Shown: positions 48,024-55,791 of the stretch, piece by piece
Layout of the letters: each line of letters starts with the position of its first letter
Position numbering within the stretch: the first letter of the stretch is position 1
From: Tessaracoccus sp. MC1679
GTDB lineage: Bacteria > Actinomycetota > Actinomycetes > Propionibacteriales > Propionibacteriaceae
DNA length: 64,000 bases
Reading direction: 5' to 3'
Assembly (NCBI RefSeq): GCF_014164775.1
Contig: NZ_JACJGB010000002.1
Location: 372,001 to 436,000, forward strand
The notes under the pieces: generated by a model
The model's input: the letters and a program-made list of their open reading frames with translations, nothing else
Told to the model about the DNA's origin: nothing
The model's database searches: none
Made by a program: the position numbers and the translations under genes

Positions 48024-48997
48024 CAACCACCACCGCCACCCCACCAACCCTTCCGACCGGCGCAGCCGATGCGCCCCCTCCCCCGCGAAGACGCGTCTCG
48101 CGCCGCACGTCGATCCTTCGCTCGTGGCAGTTATACGTATTACTTGCTCCCGGCCTTATCTACCTGATCATCTTCAAGTACTGGCCGATGTACGGCGCGC
48201 AGATCGCGTTCCGCAACTACAACCCGGCTGACGGCTTCACAGGCAGCCCCTGGGTGGGGCTCATGCACTTCGAGCGGTTCATCAACTCGTTCCAGTTCGA
48301 GGAGCTCCTGGTCAACACCCTGACCATCAACACCGTCGGCCTGCTCGTCGCCTTCCCGGTGCCGATCGTCCTGGCGCTGATCGTCAACCAGCTCTCCTCG
48401 CCGCGGTTCAAGAAGATGGTGCAGACCGTCCTCTACGCGCCGTCCTTCATCTCCGTCGTGGTCGTGGTGGGCATGATCTTCCTGCTCTTCAGCCCGGGCG
48501 CCGGGATCGTCAACAACGTCATCGAGCTCTCCGGCGGCGAGCCCGTCTTCTTCATGGGCGACCCGGACTGGTTCCGACCCCTCTACATCGGCTCGGACGT
48601 TTGGCAGAACGCGGGCTTCTCGATGATCATCTACCTCGCGGCACTCACCGCCATCGACCCCTCCCTGCACGAGGCGGCCAAGATGGACGGCGCCAACAAG
48701 TTCCGGCGGATCTGGCACATCGACATCCCCGGCATCCTGCCCGTGGTGACGATCCTCTTCGTCCTGGCCATCGGCAGCATCTTCAACCTCGGGTTCGAGA
48801 AGGTCTACCTGATGCAGACCCCGCTCAACCTCGAGACCTCCGAGATCATCAACACCTACGTGTACAAGGCCGGCCTCCAGCAGGCGCAGTTCAGCTACTC
48901 GGCCGCCATCGGGCTGTTCAACTCGGTGCTCAATCTCATCCTTCTCGTGACGTTCAACTTCGTCGCCAAGAAGGCCAACCAATCCTCTCTCTGGTGA
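48020..48997 (+). CDS. Carbohydrate ABC transporter permease (LplB/UgpA type)
   Basis: A 325-residue permease with six membrane helices after a polar, Pro-rich N-terminus (residues 1-35). The LplB-group entry is LYVLLAPGLIYLIIFKYWPMYGAQIAFRNYNP. The EAA coupling loop is LHEAAKMDGANKFRRIWHIDIPG. Residues 37-43 (QLYVLLA) are encoded with two TTA Leu codons that form a LacI-type operator sequence at 48130-48143. It pairs with the next permease. Confidence 0.92.
   Translation: MTTTTATPPTLPTGAADAPPPPRRRVSRRTSILRSWQLYVLLAPGLIYLIIFKYWPMYGAQIAFRNYNPADGFTGSPWVGLMHFERFINSFQFEELLVNTLTINTVGLLVAFPVPIVLALIVNQLSSPRFKKMVQTVLYAPSFISVVVVVGMIFLLFSPGAGIVNNVIELSGGEPVFFMGDPDWFRPLYIGSDVWQNAGFSMIIYLAALTAIDPSLHEAAKMDGANKFRRIWHIDIPGILPVVTILFVLAIGSIFNLGFEKVYLMQTPLNLETSEIINTYVYKAGLQQAQFSYSAAIGLFNSVLNLILLVTFNFVAKKANQSSLW
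48130..48143 (+). promoter_or_regulatory. Candidate intragenic LacI operator O2
   Basis: GTTATACGTATTAC inside the permease gene matches O1 at 11 of 14 positions and is itself nearly palindromic around ATACGTAT. It is written through two rare TTA codons. A downstream roadblock or looping partner for O1 about 1.16 kb away is suggested. Confidence 0.45.
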
Positions 48998-49002
48998 GCC
49001 AC

Positions 49003-49944
49003 ATGACCACGACCACTGCACCCCTGCCCCCGGCGTCGTCACTGGCGAAGCCCCGAGACGGGTTCGCCACCCGCATGGCCGATCCGCTGTTCAACATCGT
49101 CAGCATCGGCATCCTCGTGATCGCCGTCCTGATGATCATCTACCCGCTGTACTTCATCGTCATCGCATCCGTCAGCGACCCCAACCTCATCGCACAGGGC
49201 AGAGTCTGGCTCCTTCCCCAGGGATTCACCCTCGAGGGGTATGAGACGCTGTTCGCCAACGACGCGATGCTCCGCGGCTTCGGCAACTCACTGCTCTACA
49301 CCGGCGTCGGCACCCTGGTCAGCGTCTCGGTGACACTGACGACGGGGTACGCGCTGTCCCGCCGCGACATGCCGGGCCGCAGCCTCTTCATGATCCTGTT
49401 CGTCATCACGATGTTCTTCGACGGCGGCCTCATCGCCCGCTACCTCGTGGTGCGCGACCTCGGGCTGCTCGACACCATGTGGGCCGTCATCCTTCCAGGC
49501 GCCGTCGGCGTCTGGAACCTCATCATCGCCCGGACCTTCTTCGAGACCAACGTCCCCCCGGAGCTGAGGGAGGCTGCCCAGATCGACGGCGCGAACGACT
49601 TCAGGTTCTTCTTCGGTATCGCCCTTCCCCTGACCAAGCCGCTCATCGCGCTGATGGCGATGACCCACATCGTGGCGTACTGGAACTCCTACTTCGACGC
49701 GATGATCTACCTCAACGACGAGACGATGTATCCCCTCCAGCTGGTGCTGCGCAACGTGCTCGTCGAGTCGCAGGCCTCGGCCTCGCTCGACACCGGATCC
49801 ATCGACTCCTACGCAGCGGCACAGCGCCTGGGCGAGCTGATCAAGTACGGAATGATCGTCGTCTCCACGGTGCCGCTGCTCATCATCTTCCCCTTCCTCC
49901 AGAAGTACTTCGTCAAGGGCGCCACCCTCGGCGCCCTCAAGTGA
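49003..49944 (+). CDS. Carbohydrate ABC transporter permease (LplC/YtcP type)
   Basis: A 313-residue six-helix permease. The N-terminus is FNIVSIGILVIAVLMIIYPLYFIVIASVSDP and the EAA loop is PPELREAAQIDGANDFRFFFGIALPLTKPL. It starts 5 bp after the first permease. LplB/LplC pairs typically import oligosaccharides, and the operon encodes no ATPase. Confidence 0.92.
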   Translation: MTTTTAPLPPASSLAKPRDGFATRMADPLFNIVSIGILVIAVLMIIYPLYFIVIASVSDPNLIAQGRVWLLPQGFTLEGYETLFANDAMLRGFGNSLLYTGVGTLVSVSVTLTTGYALSRRDMPGRSLFMILFVITMFFDGGLIARYLVVRDLGLLDTMWAVILPGAVGVWNLIIARTFFETNVPPELREAAQIDGANDFRFFFGIALPLTKPLIALMAMTHIVAYWNSYFDAMIYLNDETMYPLQLVLRNVLVESQASASLDTGSIDSYAAAQRLGELIKYGMIVVSTVPLLIIFPFLQKYFVKGATLGALK

Positions 49945-49970
49945 ACCCACCCTCCCGAAAGGACACATCA

Positions 49971-51560
49971 ATGATGATCAAGCGACGCAGCATCCTCACC
50001 GGAATCGCGGCTCTGGCTGCCTCCGGCCTCGTGGCGGCCTGCTCAAACGGCTCCGACGGCGGGGGCCTGCCCGCCGACGAGTCCGACGCCTTCGGCTTCA
50101 ACCAGGAGGGCCTCCCCATCACGGACAAGGCGCTCCCCCTGGTGTTCTCCGGCACCAAGTCCGCCCTCGCCCCCGAGTACGAGGAGATGGAGCTCGTCCA
50201 GCGGTGGAAGGCCGACACCAATATCGACATCTCCTGGGACAACCTCCCGGACAACGTGTTCGCCGAGAAGAAGAACCTCATGCTGGCCTCCGGTGACCTC
50301 CCGGATGCCCTGTTCAACACCGGCCTCAGCGACTTCGATGTGGTCACCAACGGCTCAAACGGCACGCTCATCGCGCTCGAGGAGCTCATCGACGCGCACG
50401 CCCCGATCCTCAAGGGCATCCTCGACGCCCGCCCCGATATCCGGGGCGCCATCACCGCGTCCGACGGACACATCTACACCCTGCCCGCCGTCGAGGAGCT
50501 CGGCATCCTCGCCTTCCCGAACTTCCTCTTCGTCAACAAGACCTGGCTCGATGAGGCAGGCCTGCCGGTGCCCACCACCATCGACGAGTACGAGGAGGCC
50601 CTCCGGGCGTACAAGGCCCGCGGCGCGATCCCGTTGTCGTTCCGCGTCGACTCGTTCTGCGCCAACGTCGCCGACCTGATCGCCGCCATCGGCGGCCTGC
50701 CGGACAACAACGACCACCGCATCGTCCAGGACGACAAGGTCATCTTCACCGCCGCGCGCGAGGAGTGGCGCACCGCCGTCAAGCGCCTCGGCGAGTGGTA
50801 CAAGGAGGGCCTGATCGACCCCGAGAGCTTCTCTCAGGACGACCCCACCTACCTGGCCAAGGGCAAGGCCGACCCGATGAGCCTCGGCTCGTTCATCTGG
50901 TGGGAGATGAAGGAGGCCGTCGGCGAGGACCGCGCCGGCGACTACGCCCACGTCGGCGTCCTCAAGGGCTTCGACGGCAAGCAGCGCGCGTCGGTGTCCA
51001 ACTACGCGGAGATCAACCGCGGCGCCTTCGCCATCACCAGCGCCAACAAGTACCCGGCCGCTACCATGCGGTGGGCCGACCGCCTCTACGACCCCGTCAT
51101 GTCCGCTGAGACCCGCTGGGGCCCGATCGGGGTCACGCTGCAGAAGGACGCCTCCGGCATCCTCGTGCAGATCCCGGCCAAGGAGGGCGAGTCGGAGGGC
51201 GAGCGCCGGCAGAAGGTCGCCCCCGGCGGACCCTGCATCACCACCCGCGAGCACTTCGAGACCGTGGTGGCGCCCGAACCCCGCGCCAAGGAGCGCCAGG
51301 ACATGTGCCGCGAGTTCTACGAGCCGCACCGCGCGAACGACGCCTACCCACCGGTCATGCTGAGCAACGAGGAGCTCCAGCAGATCGCCGACGCGCAGAC
51401 CGAGATCAACACCTACGTGGGTCGGCAGTTCGCATCGTTCATCGTCGACGGCAACATCGACACCGAGTGGGACGGCTACGTTGCCCAGCTGGAGTCCATG
51501 GGCCTGTCCAAGGTGGTCGAGGTCTACCAGGGCGCCTACGACCGCTACAAGAGCGCCTGA
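49971..51560 (+). CDS. Sugar-binding lipoprotein of the ABC importer
   Basis: A 529-residue solute-binding protein, large for its class as is usual for LplA-type oligosaccharide binders. The signal has a twin-arginine-like KRRSILTG and a lipobox ending at Cys24 (GLVAACSNG), so export through Tat with lipid anchoring is possible. The family text includes DNVFAEKKNLMLASGDLPDALF and TYTLPAVEELG-like segments. It sits 26 bp after the permease with an AAAGGA ribosome site. Confidence 0.9.
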   Translation: MMIKRRSILTGIAALAASGLVAACSNGSDGGGLPADESDAFGFNQEGLPITDKALPLVFSGTKSALAPEYEEMELVQRWKADTNIDISWDNLPDNVFAEKKNLMLASGDLPDALFNTGLSDFDVVTNGSNGTLIALEELIDAHAPILKGILDARPDIRGAITASDGHIYTLPAVEELGILAFPNFLFVNKTWLDEAGLPVPTTIDEYEEALRAYKARGAIPLSFRVDSFCANVADLIAAIGGLPDNNDHRIVQDDKVIFTAAREEWRTAVKRLGEWYKEGLIDPESFSQDDPTYLAKGKADPMSLGSFIWWEMKEAVGEDRAGDYAHVGVLKGFDGKQRASVSNYAEINRGAFAITSANKYPAATMRWADRLYDPVMSAETRWGPIGVTLQKDASGILVQIPAKEGESEGERRQKVAPGGPCITTREHFETVVAPEPRAKERQDMCREFYEPHRANDAYPPVMLSNEELQQIADAQTEINTYVGRQFASFIVDGNIDTEWDGYVAQLESMGLSKVVEVYQGAYDRYKSA

Positions 51561-51595
51561 TCCCCGCCCCTCCCACTCCGACGAGGTTCCACCAC

Positions 51596-52948
51596 ATGAG
51601 CGACACTCCCCAGTACCGCCCCACGCTCCACTTCACGCCGATGTCCACCTGGATGAACGACCCCAACGGCCTCATCCGCCACAAGGGTCTGTACCACCTG
51701 TTCTTCCAGAACAACCCGGACGGCCGCACCTGGGGCAACATCGGCTGGGGGCACGCAGTGTCGTCGGATCTCGTGGAGTGGGAGGAACTACCCGTGGCCA
51801 TCCCCGCCACCGCAGAGGAGATGGCCTTCTCGGGGTCCGTCGTCTGGGACCGGCACAACACCTCCGGCCTCGGCGACGGGCGCGAAGGCCCGCTGGTGGC
51901 CCTGTTCACCAGCTCCTACACCCCCGCGCATCCCGAGCGAGCGGGGCAGCAGGCGCAGTCGCTGGCCTACAGCGTCGACGACGGGCTCACCTGGACCCGC
52001 TACCACGGCAACCCGGTCCTCGACCGGGGGTCGGCGGACTTCCGCGACCCGAAGGTGTCGTGGCACGCGCCCACCCGCCGGTGGGTGATGGTGACGGTGG
52101 AGGCGGTGGACCGGCAGGTCCTGATCTTCTCCTCCCCCAACCTCATCGACTGGACCCACGAGAGCAGCGTCGGCCCGCTCGGGGAACCAGGGCTGCTGTG
52201 GGAGTGCCCTGATCTCATCGAGGTGCCTGTTGAGGGCCTAGGGGTGTCGCGGTGGGTGCTGCTGCTCAGCACCAACCCCGGCGGCTTCGCGGGTGGGTCC
52301 GGCATGCAGTACCTCGTCGGAGACTTCGACGGCGCCGCCTTCACGCCGGGAGCGCGCGGTCTGAGCTGGTTCGACCACGGCCCGGACATGTACGCCGCAG
52401 TCTCGTTCCAGGGCACGGAGCAGCCCACCGTCCTGGGCTGGATGAGCAACTGGGCCTACGCCAACGAGACGCCCACCCACCCGTGGCAGTCGGCGATGAC
52501 CCTGCCTCACACGCTCACGCTGGTGCCCGCCGACGGCGGCCCCGCGCTCCGGCATGCGCCGGTGCTCCCCGCCGTGATGCCGTCGGGCACGCACAGGGTG
52601 GAGTTCGAGTTCCTCGGCGTGGGCGAGATCGCGCTGGAGACCGGCGAGGACGACGCGATCAGCCGGTTCGTGCTGCGGCGCCTGCCGGACGGCGACCTGC
52701 AGGTGGACCGGAGTGGGGCGGACCCGCACGGGGTGCACGCGGGGATCCACGTGACGCCCCCCATCCCGCTGCCTCCTGGCCCGGTGGCCGGACTTCTCGT
52801 CGAGGATCACGGGTTGATCGAGGTGTTCCTCGACGGGGGCAGGGTCGCGGTGACGTCGCAGACCTTCCCCCACGTCGGCCCCGTCAGGGTGACGAGCTCC
52901 GGCCTGGCTGAGGTGAGCTCCTCCCCCGTCGGGGCGCTTGCCCGCTGA
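51596..52948 (+). CDS. GH32 beta-fructosidase (levanase/sucrose hydrolase type)
   Basis: A 450-residue glycoside hydrolase. The nucleophile Asp22 is in STWMNDPNGLI. The stabilising RDP is in ADFRDPKVSW and the acid/base Glu in LLWECPDLIEV. A five-blade propeller (to ~residue 310) and a C-terminal beta-sandwich are both present. There is no signal peptide, so it acts on imported fructooligosaccharides or sucrose in the cytoplasm. It closes the LacI operon and ends before a strong bidirectional hairpin. Confidence 0.92.
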   Translation: MSDTPQYRPTLHFTPMSTWMNDPNGLIRHKGLYHLFFQNNPDGRTWGNIGWGHAVSSDLVEWEELPVAIPATAEEMAFSGSVVWDRHNTSGLGDGREGPLVALFTSSYTPAHPERAGQQAQSLAYSVDDGLTWTRYHGNPVLDRGSADFRDPKVSWHAPTRRWVMVTVEAVDRQVLIFSSPNLIDWTHESSVGPLGEPGLLWECPDLIEVPVEGLGVSRWVLLLSTNPGGFAGGSGMQYLVGDFDGAAFTPGARGLSWFDHGPDMYAAVSFQGTEQPTVLGWMSNWAYANETPTHPWQSAMTLPHTLTLVPADGGPALRHAPVLPAVMPSGTHRVEFEFLGVGEIALETGEDDAISRFVLRRLPDGDLQVDRSGADPHGVHAGIHVTPPIPLPPGPVAGLLVEDHGLIEVFLDGGRVAVTSQTFPHVGPVRVTSSGLAEVSSSPVGALAR

Positions 52949-52960
52949 ACCAAGGCCGGC

Positions 52961-53000
52961 CTCGGGCGCCTCTCCGTTGAGCTACGGAGAGGCGCCCGAG
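52961..53000. terminator. Bidirectional terminator between GH32 and GH81 genes
   Basis: Two perfect 17-nt arms (52961-52977 and 52984-53000) flank a TGAGCT loop, between two convergent operons. Confidence 0.85.
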
Positions 53001-53056
53001 ATCAACCGGTGAAAGGCGGGGACGGCCCCTGACCTCAGCCGGCCGGCCGACCGTGC

Positions 53057-55057
53057 TCAGCTCTCCAGCGACATCAACCACGCCAACAGGTAGGTGCGCG
53101 TGTTCCCATCGTCGACGGCGTCGAGCGTCCGCGCCTCGTCCAGCGCCGCGACCCTCGCCTCCTCCCCCGCCAGGGCGGAGTACATGAGCAGGTAGTCGCC
53201 GTAGGTCTGGTTGAACCCTGCCGTCGATGTCGCCTCGGCGACGTTGCGTTCGATCCGCTCGGGATCTCCCGCCAGGTGGTCCGAGGAGGGGCTCACCGGG
53301 ATCAGCAGGATGGCCAGCATGGCCGCGGGCTCGGGCGAGAACCAGGTGGCATAGTCACGCTTCCCGCCGAAGTTCAGCGGGATCACGGTGTGGCCGTAGC
53401 CCTCGTAGACCGGGTCCGACTCGTCGAAGTCCGTCCAGTACGCCCGCGCGGACTGCGCCTCGAGCGCGTGGAGCCAGGTGGCCTCCCGCTCGAGATCGTC
53501 CTGCCCGGAGGCCTTCGCCCACAGCGACAGCCCCGCCCAGGCGAGCACCGCCTCCGACGACGACTCCTGGTTGTTCCCGTCCGCGAACGGCGAGGTCCCC
53601 GAGGCCCACGAGTGCGACGCGTAGACGTCGAACGTGCGCCGGCCGGGGAAGTACTCGTTGGCCGGAGACGACGCGATGTCCGCGGCGAGCAGGTCCATCA
53701 CCGGACGGATCTCCTCGACCAACTCGGGGTCGTCTGCGCCCAGCACGCCTGCGGCGTAGAGGAAGTAGCCGTAGTGGAAGTGGTGGTCGTTGAACTCGTC
53801 CGACCCGAACGACGGGGTGAGCCCGACGATCCCGCGGTTGACCTCGTCGTAGCCGAAGCAGAACGCGGCCTCCGTGGTGCAGCCCTCGGGGTTGGCCCAG
53901 CGCACCAGGGTCTCCCGGACCCGGTCGCGCACCGCCGTCGCCTCCTCCTCGGCACCCAACTGACGGGCGATCGAGTACAGCTGCGCGTCGCGGTAGAGGG
54001 CCTTGCCGCCGAAGTAGGTGTCGGCCGGGTAGTCCTTCGCGGCCGCGATGTCGGCCGTCAGGGCCTCCCGCAGCTCGTCGGCGTCGCCGTCGGAGAGTCC
54101 GGACAGGTCCAGCTCACCCCGGGCCTCGTAGGCGTTGGTCTCCCACGAGATCTCGTTGCCCTCGCACGCCTGCATGGTGCCGAAGCTGCTGGCATAGGTG
54201 CCGAGCTCGCAGGTGGCGGCGTCGTCGCTCTGGTGCGGCATCCGCGCCACGACGGTGGGCTGGTCCGCCTCGTAGGTCAGCGTGGTCCGCACCTCGGAGT
54301 CCACCTCGTAGGAGGTGCCTGTGGCCGTCACGGGGCCCGCCAGCTCGGCGATCCGTGCGGGGTCGCCGCCTTCGGGGACGGCACCCCAGGTGATCGAGGC
54401 GCCCTCGGGGAGGGTGACGTTCCCGCCGTCGATGGACCCGCCGTCGGTCACGGCCACGTACCGGTCGTCGCCGACGGTGAGCTCGGCATGCTCACCGATG
54501 GCCTCGAACGGGAGCTGCGTGCTGAGCTCGTGGTCGCGGGTCGCCGTGTAGGTGACGTAGGGCGAGCCCTGCACGACCGTGACCCTGCCCAGCGGCGAAC
54601 CGTCGGCCGATGCCTCAGCCGTGACTGACAGGTCGTCATAGGCGACGACCTGCCAGGTGGGCTGCTCGCCCAGGGCCACCTGCACCACAGGGGCGTTCGT
54701 GCCCATGATGGTCTTCTCGGTGGTGGTCACCTCGGGCAGGCCGAAGGTGAGCCCGTCGTCGGTGAGCGCGAACGACAGCGGCAGCGGGTAGACCGGCTGC
54801 GGCGCGTCGCCGAAGACGAGGCCGGAGAACCAGCGGTTCGTGGGCGGGATGACCCCGTCGGCCAGACGTACGGCCTTCAGGTCCTTGCTCGGGACGGTGC
54901 CGATGCTCTCGATCGTCTCCGCCATGCCTTCGGCCGCCCAGGCGACGCCCTCTCCGGCCGCGGGTCTGACGGAACCCTCATCCGACGGCGGGCCGGTGCA
55001 GGCGGTCAGCAGAAGCGTGGCCGCGACACCCGCGGCCAGGGCACGTGCGCCCCTCAT
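53057..55057 (-). CDS. GH81 endo-beta-1,3-glucanase, lipoprotein
   Basis: A 666-residue lipid-anchored enzyme cutting beta-1,3-glucan. The lipobox is LLLTAC with Cys20. The N-terminal beta-domain opens with VIPPTNRWFSGLVF. The (alpha/alpha)6 domain holds the predicted catalytic Asp424 in FGSDEFNDHHFHYGYF and Glu498/Glu502 in DGNNQESSSEAVLAW. It is the third gene of an operon with a processive synthase and a HlyD-like protein; its start overlaps the preceding stop by 1 nt. In that setting it would trim or release the nascent glucan, as BcsZ does for cellulose. Confidence 0.9.
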   Translation of the reverse strand: MRGARALAAGVAATLLLTACTGPPSDEGSVRPAAGEGVAWAAEGMAETIESIGTVPSKDLKAVRLADGVIPPTNRWFSGLVFGDAPQPVYPLPLSFALTDDGLTFGLPEVTTTEKTIMGTNAPVVQVALGEQPTWQVVAYDDLSVTAEASADGSPLGRVTVVQGSPYVTYTATRDHELSTQLPFEAIGEHAELTVGDDRYVAVTDGGSIDGGNVTLPEGASITWGAVPEGGDPARIAELAGPVTATGTSYEVDSEVRTTLTYEADQPTVVARMPHQSDDAATCELGTYASSFGTMQACEGNEISWETNAYEARGELDLSGLSDGDADELREALTADIAAAKDYPADTYFGGKALYRDAQLYSIARQLGAEEEATAVRDRVRETLVRWANPEGCTTEAAFCFGYDEVNRGIVGLTPSFGSDEFNDHHFHYGYFLYAAGVLGADDPELVEEIRPVMDLLAADIASSPANEYFPGRRTFDVYASHSWASGTSPFADGNNQESSSEAVLAWAGLSLWAKASGQDDLEREATWLHALEAQSARAYWTDFDESDPVYEGYGHTVIPLNFGGKRDYATWFSPEPAAMLAILLIPVSPSSDHLAGDPERIERNVAEATSTAGFNQTYGDYLLMYSALAGEEARVAALDEARTLDAVDDGNTRTYLLAWLMSLES

Positions 55058-55791
55058 CAGCGCAGCCCGATCTTGGTGAGGAATGCCAGGGCTGCGGCGG
55101 TGGGCCCGGCGAGGATGCCGTCATCGCGCAGGGTCACCTGCGCCGTGACGGGCGTGCCGTCGCGGGTGAGGGCGGCGAGCGCGGGGTCGACGAGGGTGTC
55201 ACTGGTCATCCGGATGACGGCAACCGCCTCCCCGTCCTCGGTCTCCACCTGCACGCTCTCGACGGTGGCCTCCAGCTTCTGCATGTTGGGCAACACGATG
55301 GTGGCCGGGGCCCCGTCCTCCACCCGCCCGTAGTCGACGGGGCTCAGCTTGTAGAAGCCCTCGACGGCGCGCTGCTCGCTGACCACCCGGGCCAGGACCG
55401 CGCCGTCGGGGACGTAGGAGCCGTGGGTCGCGGCGAGGTCGACGACGTACCCGTCGCTGACGGCGGTGTAGGTGATGGTGCCCGTCTCGAGGTCGAGGTC
55501 GTAGGCCACCGTCGATCCGGGCGCCGAGCCCTGGCTGACCGCCTGCTGCAGCGAGCTGCTACTCACCACGAAGAGGATGTCGCCGGCCGTCACCGGGTCT
55601 CCGTCCTCGACCAGCTGTTCGGTGACGATGCCGCCATAACCGGAGCCGACGTCGAAGGTGGGGGCAGTGACGGACGCGGACAGGCTGTGGGCCTGTGTCA
55701 TCCGCTGGTTGAACAACAGGGTCAGCCCGAAGGCGAGAGCGACGACGGCGAGAATGCCGCCGAGCATCTTGAGTCTGGTGAGCCAGGTCAT
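55057..55791 (-). CDS. HlyD-like/biotinyl-lipoyl membrane protein
   Basis: A 244-residue protein with one N-terminal helix (MLGGILAVVALAFGLTLLF), then a barrel-sandwich (lipoyl) hairpin: GSGYGGIVTEQLVEDGDPVTAGDILFVV and ITYTAVSDGYVVDLAATHGSYVPDGAVLARV. The long alpha hairpin of classical HlyD is almost absent. It has no outer membrane to reach, so it may guide the polysaccharide through the thick wall, or act as an accessory of the synthase. It overlaps both neighbours by 1-4 nt. Confidence 0.78.
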   Translation of the reverse strand: MTWLTRLKMLGGILAVVALAFGLTLLFNQRMTQAHSLSASVTAPTFDVGSGYGGIVTEQLVEDGDPVTAGDILFVVSSSSLQQAVSQGSAPGSTVAYDLDLETGTITYTAVSDGYVVDLAATHGSYVPDGAVLARVVSEQRAVEGFYKLSPVDYGRVEDGAPATIVLPNMQKLEATVESVQVETEDGEAVAVIRMTSDTLVDPALAALTRDGTPVTAQVTLRDDGILAGPTAAALAFLTKIGLR

